Source of the DNA: WRGA01 sp031553395 | GTDB lineage: Bacteria; Bacteroidota; Bacteroidia; Bacteroidales; WRGA01 | NCBI GenBank assembly: GCA_031553395.1 | Contig: JAVBLR010000015.1 | Span: 110,698-174,697, forward strand | Length of the DNA stretch: 64,000 nt | Direction of reading: 5' to 3' | In this document: piece by piece, positions 33,983 to 43,757 of the stretch | Numbering within the stretch: the first letter of the stretch is position 1 | Layout: every line of letters starts with the position of its first letter | Notes under the pieces: generated by a model | What the model saw: only the letters and a program-made list of their open reading frames with translations | Databases searched by the model: none | What the model was told of the DNA's origin: nothing | Program-made: the position numbers and the translations under genes

Positions 33983-35281
33983 ATGAAATATTACAGTACA
34001 AACAAAAAATCACCGGAAATATCTTTGCAAGAAACTGTTGTAAAAGGACTTGCTCCAGATAAAGGCTTATATATGCCTGAAAAAATAAAATCATTACCTG
34101 ATGAATTTTATAAAAATATCGGGAATATGAGTTTTCAGGAAATGGCGTATCAAGTTGCAGATGCTTTCTTTGGCGAAGATATCGAAGCCGAAACATTGAA
34201 AGAAATCGTATATGATACACTGAACTTCGATGTTCCGTTAGTGCATGTGAATGATTCGATTTACAGTCTCGAATTATTTCATGGACCAACATTGGCTTTT
34301 AAAGATGTTGGGGCACGATTTATGGCACGGCTGTTGGGATATTTTATCAAAAAACAAGGCCAAAGCGATGTAAATGTATTGGTTGCAACATCTGGAGATA
34401 CCGGAAGCGCTGTTGCCAATGGATTTTTGGGAGTAGATGGAATTCATGTTTATGTGCTGTATCCTAAAGGATTGGTTAGTGAAATTCAGGAAAAGCAATT
34501 TACCACATTAGGAAAAAATATTACAGCAATCGAAATTGACGGAACATTTGACGATTGTCAGCGATTGGTAAAATCCGCCTTTTTGGATGAAGAATTAAAT
34601 AAAAAGTTAAAGCTAACTTCAGCCAATTCCATCAATGTGGCTCGCTTCCTACCACAAGCATTTTATTATTTCTATGCGTATGCTCAATTGGCAAAGCAAG
34701 GAAAAGCGGATGATATGATAATCTGCGTTCCGAGCGGTAATTTTGGGAATATAACAGCCGGATTATTTGCCAAACGGATGGGATTACCCGTAAAACGATT
34801 TATTGCCTCCAACAATCGAAATGATGTGTTTTTGGAATACCTTCAAACCGGAAAATATAATCCACGTCCGTCGGTAGCGACAATAGCCAACGCAATGGAT
34901 GTAGGCGACCCTAGTAATTTTGCCCGGATTTTGGATTTATATAATCATAACCATCAGGCAATTGGCGCAGAAATCAGTGGATGCCGGTACGACGATGATG
35001 AAATCCGCAAAACAATGCAAGATGTTTACAAACAAACAAACTATTTGCTCGACCCTCACGGCGCGTGTGGATATGCAGCTTTAAGGGATTTATTGAAAAA
35101 AGACGAAACGGGAGTATTCTTAGAAACTGCACATCCGGCAAAATTCTTAGAAACAGTTGAAAATACAATTCAATCCAACATTTTTATTCCTGAGAAACTA
35201 CAGGTATTTATGAAAGGAGAGAAAAAGAGTATTCCATTATCAAAGGAATTTGAAGATTTTAAGCAACTTTTGATGAAATAA
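33983..35281 (+). CDS. thrC: Threonine synthase
   Basis: 432 residues. PLP enzyme converting O-phosphohomoserine to threonine. N-terminal motif YYSTNKKSPEISLQETVVKG; PLP-lysine is Lys107 in GPTLAFKDVGARF; glycine-rich phosphate loop ATSGDTGSAV; NSINVARFLPQ and VPSGNFGNITAG follow. Length and motifs fit the bacterial ThrC of the E. coli type. It is the last gene of the operon, and a hairpin with a T run follows. Confidence 0.97.
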   Translation: MKYYSTNKKSPEISLQETVVKGLAPDKGLYMPEKIKSLPDEFYKNIGNMSFQEMAYQVADAFFGEDIEAETLKEIVYDTLNFDVPLVHVNDSIYSLELFHGPTLAFKDVGARFMARLLGYFIKKQGQSDVNVLVATSGDTGSAVANGFLGVDGIHVYVLYPKGLVSEIQEKQFTTLGKNITAIEIDGTFDDCQRLVKSAFLDEELNKKLKLTSANSINVARFLPQAFYYFYAYAQLAKQGKADDMIICVPSGNFGNITAGLFAKRMGLPVKRFIASNNRNDVFLEYLQTGKYNPRPSVATIANAMDVGDPSNFARILDLYNHNHQAIGAEISGCRYDDDEIRKTMQDVYKQTNYLLDPHGACGYAALRDLLKKDETGVFLETAHPAKFLETVENTIQSNIFIPEKLQVFMKGEKKSIPLSKEFEDFKQLLMK

Positions 35282-35307
35282 TTTGTAAAGTTAAAATTGA
35301 TTTACAA

Positions 35308-35368
35308 GGACACAAAGAGAATAACGTTTAGCAATAAACTATATCTCTGTGTCTTTGTCTTTTTTTAG
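35308..35368 (+). terminator. Terminator of the threonine operon, built of a GACACAAAGAG word
   Basis: GGACACAAAGAGA (35308-35320) pairs with TCTCTGTGTC (35344-35353) around a 2-nt bulge, followed by TTTGTCTTTTTTT. The arm word (CTCTGTGTCTTTGTC) is iterative like the other junction repeats. Confidence 0.7.
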
Positions 35369-35429
35369 AAATGAATAATAATTTTGCGAAATAATTGAAA
35401 TATAGGTTTTTATTAAAATTCTCCTGTAA

Positions 35430-38400
35430 ATGATAAATCTAATTTATACTCCTACCGTGAATTTTGCGATGCAGCAAAATCATGTTCCTGTAATTCGTCA
35501 ATTAGTATTGACAAATACAGGAAATAATAATTTGGAGAATATCTCGGTTGAAATATCATCTGAACCCGAATTTTGTAGTGTTTGGACACAAATAGTCGAA
35601 TTTTTGCCTCCAAATGTTCCATTTGATTTGGGTGCGGTTTCCATTCATATTTCAGGAAAATTTTTAGCGGAACTTACCGAACGTATTTCGGCATTGTTTA
35701 CTGTGAAAATCAAACGAAATGAGGAAGTTATCAATTCCAACACATTTCCTATCGACATACTTGCTTTCGACCAATGGAATGGTATAAAAACCCTTCCCGA
35801 AACATTGGCGGCATTTGTTACGCCAAATCATCCGGGCATTGCCAAAATTGCACAAAGAGCTTCAACTATTTTGGAGGAATGGACAGGAAATCCTTCATTG
35901 GATGAATATCAAAGTAAAAATCCCGACAGGGTAAAGAAGCAAATGGCAGCCGTATTCGAAGCTATTGCCGAACGCAAAATTATTTATTCTTCCACTCCTG
36001 CAAGTTTTGAAGAGAATGGTCAACGGATTCGGTTGTGCGATAGCATATTTTCTCAGAATATGGCTAATTGCTTGGATATGAGCTTGCTTTATGCTTCCTG
36101 CTTGGAATCGATTGGAATTCGCCCATTGATTGTAATTGTAAAAGGACATGCTTTTGCTGGTGCTTGGTTGGAGGAAAATTCATACGCCGATAGCGTAAAC
36201 GACGATGCTTCATTGTTGTCCAAACGCACAGCCGACGGAATTAACGAAATCTTATTGGTTGAAGCAACAAGTATGAATTCGGGGCAGGAAACTTCTTTTG
36301 ATGAAGCGGTAATGTTGGCAAATAATCATTTGGAAGAAAAGAACTTTATCCTTTCCTTGGATGTAAAACGGGCTCGTTATGGAGGTATCCGTCCATTGCC
36401 ATTACGTATACAAACTGCCGAAGGTTGGGAAATCGTTGAAGATAAAGTGAATTATACGCGCAATAATGATGCTCCTTCCGAAATTCATACAACTAAAGAT
36501 GAAATCGTTTTGCAATTATCGCAGGAATTAACCAAACAATCCTTATGGGAACGTAAATTATTGGATTTGAGCTTGAGAAATAATCTGCTCAATATACGTA
36601 TTACAAAAAGTACCATACAACTAATTACCGGACGATTAGGTGAATTTGAAGATAAATTAGCTGAAGGCGAAGAATTTCAGATAATATCCAAACCGGCAGA
36701 TTGGAATAATGAATTACGCGATACAGGTATTTATAAAAGCCTGAATCAGACAGATCCCATTATTGAATTGGTAAACAATGAATTATCTCAAAAAAAATTA
36801 CGAACATATTTAACCGAAACCGAATTAAATCAGTCATTAACAACCCTATACCGTTCGGCTAAATTATCCCTGGAAGAAAATGGAGCCAATACATTGTATC
36901 TTGCCTTAGGGTTGTTGAAATGGTATGAAACAAATGCGAGCGAACGGCCCCGTTACGCCCCGATATTATTATTGCCGATAGATATTGTTCGAAAGTCAGC
37001 ACAAAAAGGCTTTACCATCAGGAGCCGGGAAGAAGAAACCGTAATGAATATTACCTTGCTTGAAATGTTACGGCAAAATTTCGGAATTGTTATCGATGGT
37101 TTAGACCCTTTGCCAAAGGATGAAAGTGGTGTTGATGTAAAGGGTATTTTCAATATTATCCGTAAGGAAATAATGTCTCAATCTCGTTGGGATGTGGAAG
37201 AACAAGCTTTTTTAAGTACTTTTTCGTTCAATAAGTTTATCATGTGGAACGACATTCGTAATAACACGAGTAAACTGTGTGAAAACAAAATCGTTTCAAG
37301 TTTGATTTCCGGAAAAATGGAGTGGGAAGCAGAAGAAGAGCTGTTGAAAACCAATAATTTGGATAAAGATTTTTACCCATCAGATGTTGCATTGCCCATT
37401 AGCGCCGATTCTTCCCAATTGGAAGCGATTTGCGCTGCTAATCTGGATAAAAGTTTTGTATTGCATGGGCCTCCCGGAACAGGTAAATCGCAAACCATTA
37501 CCAATATCATCGCCAATATGTTATATAACGGCAAAAAGGTATTGTTTGTTGCAGAAAAAATGGCGGCACTTTCGGTAGTTCAGAATAGATTAAATGCAAT
37601 TGGGTTAGGTAATTTCTGTTTGGAACTTCATTCGAATAAATCTAAAAAAACAGCTGTAATCGAACAACTTAAAGATGCAACACAAACAGTAAAAACAATT
37701 GAGCCGGAAGAATTTGCATTACAGGCCGAACGTCTTCATAAATTGCGAACAGAATTGAATGAATATGTTGAAGCTTTGCATCATAAATATGAATTCGGAT
37801 TATCGTTGTATGATTGTTTTTCCAATTATGCCCAGTATGTTTCTATTCCTGATAAAATATTTTTCAATGCGGAAGTGATTGAAAAACAGGATAAAATTCA
37901 ATTAATCACATTAGAAGATTCGGCTGAAGAGTTAAAAGCGGCTGCGCAATTATGCGGTTGTGCATACCGGCATCCGTTGGAAACTATTGGATTGTTAACT
38001 TATTCACAACAAATAAAAAACGATGCACAACAAACTTTAAATCAGTATTCTGATGTGCTTCAAAAACAAAATCAACTGGTTAAAAAAATATCTCAAGCAT
38101 TAAAGATAGAAACTCCGGTTGTTTCATTCTCTCAGGCACAGGCATTGAAGGAAATTACAACTATTCTTATCAATGTTCCCGATGCGCCTGCAACGTTACT
38201 AAATATTGACAATATATCCAATTTGGAAGAACTGATTTCTCTTTCCGAACATGGATTAGAACGAGAAAAAGCTAAAGACAAATTATTAAAGCAATTTACC
38301 AAAGATATTCTGAATACAGAAGCCGAAAAGATGTTGTTTGATTGGCAACAGGCTTCGGCAAAATGGTTTCTTCCTAAATTGATGGGACAAAATGCTATTC

Positions 38401-41267
38401 TCAAATCATTGAAGAAATATGCAAAGGCAACTATTTCAAAAAATGAGGTCGTTGATATATTGGAAAACTGCATACATTATCAGCAAGAGCAACAACTAAT
38501 TGATAATGAAGCTAATTTTCTACAATCGACATTAGATTCGTTGTGGAAAAACAGCAATTGCAATTGGCAAAGAATCACCGAATTGAGCAATGCTGTTATT
38601 AATTTGAATCAACAACTTGCACATGTTTTCACCAATTCTTCTCAATTGAAGGATGCAAAACGAAATCTGGTAAATGAATATACATCAAATACAGATGTTT
38701 ATTTGAATACATATAAACTATTTTTCCAGCAATATACAGATAGTTTTGAAGAAACTCGAAATTTGGAAAATACGCTTTCATTGTTATTAAATATTGATTT
38801 TTCTGCCTTGAAAAATCAACATTCCGATTGGATTACAGATTCGGAAAAAATTGTAAAAGGTTGGATTGATAATATCGATTTGCTTCGTGACTGGTGTAAT
38901 TGGTTGATAATAAAACAAAAAGTTGAAGTAACCGAATTAAAACCATTGGTTTCTCTTTTCGAAAAAGGAGAAATAGAAGCCGGACAGATTGTAGATATAT
39001 TTAAAAAAGGATTATACCGTTCGTGTGCCGAATACATTATTGGAAAAGAAGCTGTTTTATCATCATTCAATGGTAAATTATTTGAAGATAAAATCCGGAA
39101 ATTCAAGGAAATAAATCAACGTTTTGAAGAACTTACCAAAGAAGAACTATTTGCAAAACTGGCATCTAAAATTCCATCTTTTACACAAGAAGCTTCCCAA
39201 AATTCGGAAATAGGAATCCTGCAACGTGCGATTCGCAATAATGCACGGGCATTGTCTATCCGGAAATTATTCGACAGCATTCCTACGTTGCTAACACGCC
39301 TTTGCCCTTGTATGTTGATGAGTCCGATTTCTGTCGCTCAATACATCGATGCCGGAAATTTGAAGTTCGACCTTGTTATATTCGACGAGGCTTCGCAAAT
39401 GCCAACTTGTGAGGCAGTTGGAGCGATTGCACGGGGAAAGAATATGGTGGTTGTAGGTGACCCGAAACAAATGCCTCCGACTAATTTTTTCTCTGTAAAC
39501 CAGGTAGATGAAGATAATATCGAAAAAGAAGACTTGGAAAGCATTTTGGACGATTGCCTGGCGCTGTCACTTCCTCAAAAGCATTTATTATGGCATTACC
39601 GAAGCAAACACGAAAGCCTGATTGCATTCAGCAATTCGCAATACTATGAAAATAAACTACTTACATTTCCTTCTCCGGATGATATTTCCACAAAAGTGAC
39701 ATATGTACATGTCGAAGGTTTTTATGACAAAGGAAAATCTCGTCAGAATAAATACGAGGCGCAAGCTGTTGTGGATGATATTCTAAAACGATTGTCAAGT
39801 CCCGAATTAAGCAAAAAAAGCATCGGGGTGGTAACTTTCAGTGCCGTTCAGCAATCGTTGATCGAAGATATGTTGAATGATGCATTTAGTATCCGTACTG
39901 ACTTGGAGGCTATTGCGATGAATTCGGAAGAACCGTTGTTTGTAAAGAATCTGGAAAATGTACAAGGCGATGAAAGGGATGTGATTTTATTTTCGGTAGG
40001 GTATGGCCCGGATAAAAATGGAAATTTAAGCCTTAATTTCGGTCCGTTGAATCGCGACGGAGGTTGGCGGAGATTAAATGTTGCCGTTTCCCGTGCGCGT
40101 TACGAAATGACGGTTTATTCAACACTCAAAGCTGACCAAATCGATCTTACACGCACATCATCCGAAGGTGTGGCAGGATTAAAGGCATTTCTCGAATATG
40201 CACAAAAAGGCAAACGAGCTATTCTTACGAAGAATATTCAACGGGATTTAACCAAAAACGAATTGGAAACCCTGATTGCATCAGGAGTATCAAAACATGG
40301 ATATGAAGTTCATACCAACATTGGATGTTCGGGTTACAAAATAGATATTGCAGTGGTGCATCCCGAAAAGAAATCGGAATATATTATCGGTATTTTGTGC
40401 GATGGATACAATTACAATGCGGCAAAAACAGCTCGTGACAGAGAAATTGTTCAACGGGATGTACTAAAATTGCTGGGTTGGAATATTCACCGGCTTTGGT
40501 CGCCCGATTGGTGGGTAAATTCCGATAAAGTAATCAATGATATTTTGGTTGCAATTGAAAATGCAATTAAGTCTGAAAAAAATATTCCGGAGAAAAAAGC
40601 ACAAGAAGAACCCATAAAAGGAATTACATATCCTAAGAAGGAAGTTATTCCTCCTAAAACAGATGTCGGAACAACGAAAGCTGTTGTCCGGAATAATCAA
40701 AATATAACAGCAATTCCATATCAGTTTGCATATTTGCCCTTGGTAGAAATATCGCCGGAAGATTTTAATAATTCTGAACATGAGCAATTTATCAGGGAAC
40801 AAATAAAAGAAATAATTGAAATTGAGGCTCCGATAAGTAAAGATTTGTTATGCGACCGTATATTTACAACATGGGGAATTTTACGGGTAGGAGTACGTGT
40901 CGAAAATCATTTGCAAAATATATTGTCTTCCATGAATTATCCATCGACAACTTTTGAGGATAAAACTTTTTTATGGGATGAGGGACAAAATCCATCAGAA
41001 TATTCAATATACAGGACTGTTGATAATGAAGAAAAACGAAGGGCTGTTGATGAAATTCCTCCCGAAGAAATAGTCAATGCAACAAGAGAAGTTTTGATTA
41101 ATCAAATTAGTCTTCCTATTTCCGAATTGGCACGTGAAACGGCAAAATTATTCGGCTTTATGCGTTTAACATCAGTTGTTGAGGTTGCAATGAAAAACGG
41201 AATAAAAAAAGCTGTAGAAAAGGGTTTTGGAATTTACGAAAATGGAAAGGTAAAGGTGAGTGAGTAA
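35430..41267 (+). CDS. Giant DUF4011-helicase-Vsr-DUF3320 protein, Hhe-like candidate anti-phage effector
   Basis: 1945 residues. Layout: N-terminal region with DUF4011 (~300-640; KLLDLSLRNNLLNIRI is its hallmark), a superfamily 1 (Upf1-like) motor with Walker A GPPGTGKS at 680-687, DEAS box at ~1319, GDPKQMPPT after it, and late motifs VENVQGDERDVILFSVGYG-like (NLENVQGDERDVI) and LNVAVSRAR; then a Vsr/MTES_1575-like nuclease segment (~1615-1720: GYKIDIAVVHP, ILCDGYNY, LGWNIHRLWSPDWW) and a C-terminal DUF3320 (~1790-1935). From memory, this domain order corresponds to the single-gene 'Hhe' phage-defence system; I could not check it. Likely acts in the cytoplasm on invading DNA. It sits between thrC and a TPR gene. 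Confidence 0.85.
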   Translation: MINLIYTPTVNFAMQQNHVPVIRQLVLTNTGNNNLENISVEISSEPEFCSVWTQIVEFLPPNVPFDLGAVSIHISGKFLAELTERISALFTVKIKRNEEVINSNTFPIDILAFDQWNGIKTLPETLAAFVTPNHPGIAKIAQRASTILEEWTGNPSLDEYQSKNPDRVKKQMAAVFEAIAERKIIYSSTPASFEENGQRIRLCDSIFSQNMANCLDMSLLYASCLESIGIRPLIVIVKGHAFAGAWLEENSYADSVNDDASLLSKRTADGINEILLVEATSMNSGQETSFDEAVMLANNHLEEKNFILSLDVKRARYGGIRPLPLRIQTAEGWEIVEDKVNYTRNNDAPSEIHTTKDEIVLQLSQELTKQSLWERKLLDLSLRNNLLNIRITKSTIQLITGRLGEFEDKLAEGEEFQIISKPADWNNELRDTGIYKSLNQTDPIIELVNNELSQKKLRTYLTETELNQSLTTLYRSAKLSLEENGANTLYLALGLLKWYETNASERPRYAPILLLPIDIVRKSAQKGFTIRSREEETVMNITLLEMLRQNFGIVIDGLDPLPKDESGVDVKGIFNIIRKEIMSQSRWDVEEQAFLSTFSFNKFIMWNDIRNNTSKLCENKIVSSLISGKMEWEAEEELLKTNNLDKDFYPSDVALPISADSSQLEAICAANLDKSFVLHGPPGTGKSQTITNIIANMLYNGKKVLFVAEKMAALSVVQNRLNAIGLGNFCLELHSNKSKKTAVIEQLKDATQTVKTIEPEEFALQAERLHKLRTELNEYVEALHHKYEFGLSLYDCFSNYAQYVSIPDKIFFNAEVIEKQDKIQLITLEDSAEELKAAAQLCGCAYRHPLETIGLLTYSQQIKNDAQQTLNQYSDVLQKQNQLVKKISQALKIETPVVSFSQAQALKEITTILINVPDAPATLLNIDNISNLEELISLSEHGLEREKAKDKLLKQFTKDILNTEAEKMLFDWQQASAKWFLPKLMGQNAILKSLKKYAKATISKNEVVDILENCIHYQQEQQLIDNEANFLQSTLDSLWKNSNCNWQRITELSNAVINLNQQLAHVFTNSSQLKDAKRNLVNEYTSNTDVYLNTYKLFFQQYTDSFEETRNLENTLSLLLNIDFSALKNQHSDWITDSEKIVKGWIDNIDLLRDWCNWLIIKQKVEVTELKPLVSLFEKGEIEAGQIVDIFKKGLYRSCAEYIIGKEAVLSSFNGKLFEDKIRKFKEINQRFEELTKEELFAKLASKIPSFTQEASQNSEIGILQRAIRNNARALSIRKLFDSIPTLLTRLCPCMLMSPISVAQYIDAGNLKFDLVIFDEASQMPTCEAVGAIARGKNMVVVGDPKQMPPTNFFSVNQVDEDNIEKEDLESILDDCLALSLPQKHLLWHYRSKHESLIAFSNSQYYENKLLTFPSPDDISTKVTYVHVEGFYDKGKSRQNKYEAQAVVDDILKRLSSPELSKKSIGVVTFSAVQQSLIEDMLNDAFSIRTDLEAIAMNSEEPLFVKNLENVQGDERDVILFSVGYGPDKNGNLSLNFGPLNRDGGWRRLNVAVSRARYEMTVYSTLKADQIDLTRTSSEGVAGLKAFLEYAQKGKRAILTKNIQRDLTKNELETLIASGVSKHGYEVHTNIGCSGYKIDIAVVHPEKKSEYIIGILCDGYNYNAAKTARDREIVQRDVLKLLGWNIHRLWSPDWWVNSDKVINDILVAIENAIKSEKNIPEKKAQEEPIKGITYPKKEVIPPKTDVGTTKAVVRNNQNITAIPYQFAYLPLVEISPEDFNNSEHEQFIREQIKEIIEIEAPISKDLLCDRIFTTWGILRVGVRVENHLQNILSSMNYPSTTFEDKTFLWDEGQNPSEYSIYRTVDNEEKRRAVDEIPPEEIVNATREVLINQISLPISELARETAKLFGFMRLTSVVEVAMKNGIKKAVEKGFGIYENGKVKVSE

Positions 41268-41271
41268 TAAT

Positions 41272-41373
41272 ATATTGACACCGATATGAGTGTTTTACGT
41301 TTTACGTAATACGTTCTACGCCTCGGTAACATCAACCATTTACGTATAACGTAAAACGTACAACGTATTACAT
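41272..41373. repeat. Dispersed 102-bp palindromic element, copy 2 (inverted relative to copy 1)
   Basis: Begins 4 bp after the helicase stop. Its reverse complement matches 2105-2206 at 91 of 102 positions with no gaps, including the loop and the tail that reads TCATATCGGTGTCAATAT. The stem is no longer perfect, and the changes are not compensatory, so this copy seems older or decayed. Confidence 0.85.
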
Positions 41374-41456
41374 ATTGGACTCAATATGAATCATTTTAAT
41401 CTAATAAAGTAGAATCAAGTAGCAACAACAAATAACTCTTAACTCATAATTGATAA

Positions 41457-43673
41457 ATGCAACCGCAAGAAGTAACTTCACTCCATAAAATAATAAATAA
41501 GCATCTATATTCAAATGAATTGAAAGATGCATTTGACAATCTGAAAGTGCTTATTCAACAGGCACAGGATTGGGATTTTAATCAACGGTTAAATGATTTG
41601 GAAACATCTTATCGTTTCATGCTCCAATATCTTGCAGATGACATTTCAGATCCCGAACGAATGGTGGTTTACAGGAATTTGCTTGCATCCACATATGAAT
41701 TGACAGATGATTCATCCTATTCGATACTATCGCGTATATCTAATAACTTTTTCTATGAGAAACTTAGGGTAAATGAATCATTGGAGTTTTCAGGATTAAT
41801 TCGCGATATTAATCATTTATATGAAGAAACATCATTAATCGACTTACTGGAAGGAGACGAAAACAATAGTAAAAAGCAGAAATTAAAAGATTATACTCAG
41901 CAACATGACCAGATTTTGTCCAAATTATTTGAAAAAGTTTGGACTTACCGTCGCCCAAAAGAATCTGAAATAAAGGAATATTCGGCTATGGTAAAAGTGT
42001 CGTTGCTTGAAATGGAAGAAAAAGCCCAAACTGTTTCAGCGCTATTGTTGAATTTAATGCAACGTTTTGATGAAAATAACATGATGTTGCTTTTCCGTAT
42101 CTATGAAGCCGGTTCCAGTGAAGAAATTCGCCAACGGGCATTGGTTGTGATAATGATAATCCTGTATCTATTTGACAAGCGTATTTATTTGTATCCCAAA
42201 ATTTTAAGCCGTTTGCAATTAATGACTGAAAATTCGAGTTTCAAATTGAATATTCGCACCATTATTATTCAATTTATCCGGAGTAGGGAAACCGAAAAAA
42301 TCACCCGTAAAATGACAGATGAAATTCTTCCTGAAATGATGAAAATGAGTTCTATTATTCGGGATAAATTAAATATTGATGATTTGAACGAATCTTCGTC
42401 TTGGGAAGAAAAAAATCCCGAATGGCAGGAAATATTCGAAGATGCCGGATTAACCGATAAACTACAGGAATTTACCAATTTACAAATGGAAGGTTCGGAT
42501 GTATTTATGAGCACATTTGCAAATCTCAAATCATTTTCGTTCTTTCAAGATATAAGTCATTGGTTTTTACCGTTTAATATAAACTATGCAATGATGAACG
42601 GTAATTTGCAGGATAAAGAAGCCCCCGAATTTTTAAAATTAGTAACTCAATCAAGTTATCTGTGCAACTCTGACAAATATTCGTTTTGCCTCAGCATTAT
42701 GCAAATGCCCGAAAGTTACCGGAATATGACTATGCAGCAATTCAAAATGGAAGGGGCTGAAATGCAAAAGATTGAAAAAGAAGATGAATTAGTCTCAGGT
42801 TCGAAAAAAGCTGAAATTGTTTCAAAACAATACATTCAGGATTTATACCGGTTCTTTAAATTACATCCGCGCAGAAGGGATTTTATAGATATTTTTTCGC
42901 TTCCGTTGAATTTTCATCAAACTCGTTCATTGGCTCCGATTGTTTCCGATCCTGAAAGTTTGAGAATGATTGCTGAATTCTATTTTACGAAGAATTTTTT
43001 CAAAGATGCCGAATCTATTTTTTCACAACTATCCGTAAACGCGAGTACAGATAATGAACTTTTCGAGAAAATCGGATATTGCCGTCAAATGTCGGATAAT
43101 TTTGAAGGTGCGTTGGAAGCCTATTTACAGGCAGATATTATAAAACCGGACAAAACTTGGACCATGCGTCGCATTGCATTGTGTTACCGTAAATTGGGAC
43201 AATCAAAAAAGGCATTGGAATACTATCAACGTGTAGAACAATTAGCCCCTGAGAATTTAAACATTCAGTTAAATATCGGACATTGTTTGTTTGAATTGAA
43301 AAAATACGAAGAAGCATTAAAATATTATTTTAAAGTAGAATATTTAGATGGTAAACGCCAAAAAGCTTTGCGTCCGATAGCGTGGTGTTCGTTGTTGGCC
43401 GGAAAGTTGGAGCAATCTCAAAAATATTTTACGACAATATTGATGAATGAACCTACTACTCAAGACTTTATGAATGCCGGACATGCCGAATGGGCAAATG
43501 GAAATCGAAAACAGGCAATTCAATTGTATTTGCAAAGTATCCAAAAGAATGGAGGAAATGTAAATCAATTTATGGAAGCTTTTACAAAAGATATCCCTGA
43601 TTTGAAATTGATTGGCATTGATGAAAACGAAATTCATTTGGTATTAGACCAATTACGGTATGAGAATGAGTAG
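41457..43673 (+). CDS. Tetratricopeptide-repeat protein
   Basis: 738 residues, no signal peptide, so cytoplasmic. The first ~500 residues are helical with no motif I recognise. From ~515 to 700 there are TPR-like units, e.g. AEFYFTKNFFKDAESIFSQL, GYCRQMSDNFEGALEAYLQA, RRIALCYRKLGQSKKALEYY, NIGHCLFELKKYEEALKYYF, GHAEWANGNRKQAIQLYLQS. Probably a protein-protein scaffold. It follows the Hhe-like helicase by 190 bp (across the 102-bp element); whether the two work together is unknown. Confidence 0.8.
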   Translation: MQPQEVTSLHKIINKHLYSNELKDAFDNLKVLIQQAQDWDFNQRLNDLETSYRFMLQYLADDISDPERMVVYRNLLASTYELTDDSSYSILSRISNNFFYEKLRVNESLEFSGLIRDINHLYEETSLIDLLEGDENNSKKQKLKDYTQQHDQILSKLFEKVWTYRRPKESEIKEYSAMVKVSLLEMEEKAQTVSALLLNLMQRFDENNMMLLFRIYEAGSSEEIRQRALVVIMIILYLFDKRIYLYPKILSRLQLMTENSSFKLNIRTIIIQFIRSRETEKITRKMTDEILPEMMKMSSIIRDKLNIDDLNESSSWEEKNPEWQEIFEDAGLTDKLQEFTNLQMEGSDVFMSTFANLKSFSFFQDISHWFLPFNINYAMMNGNLQDKEAPEFLKLVTQSSYLCNSDKYSFCLSIMQMPESYRNMTMQQFKMEGAEMQKIEKEDELVSGSKKAEIVSKQYIQDLYRFFKLHPRRRDFIDIFSLPLNFHQTRSLAPIVSDPESLRMIAEFYFTKNFFKDAESIFSQLSVNASTDNELFEKIGYCRQMSDNFEGALEAYLQADIIKPDKTWTMRRIALCYRKLGQSKKALEYYQRVEQLAPENLNIQLNIGHCLFELKKYEEALKYYFKVEYLDGKRQKALRPIAWCSLLAGKLEQSQKYFTTILMNEPTTQDFMNAGHAEWANGNRKQAIQLYLQSIQKNGGNVNQFMEAFTKDIPDLKLIGIDENEIHLVLDQLRYENE

Positions 43674-43677
43674 ATTC

Positions 43678-43757
43678 GTTATTTGTTGTTTGTTATTGCC
43701 TTCGGCGTTATTAGCAATCAACAAATAACTAAGAACTAAGAACCAATAACCAACAAC
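43678..43757. repeat. Iterated-word hairpin and array before the LD-carboxypeptidase
   Basis: Perfect 11-bp dyad GTTATTTGTTG (43678-43688) / CAACAAATAAC (43719-43729) with an inner ATTGC/GCAAT pair, followed by further rounds of the word (TAAGAACTAAGAACC, AATAACCAACAAC) right up to the ATG at 43758. Confidence 0.7.
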
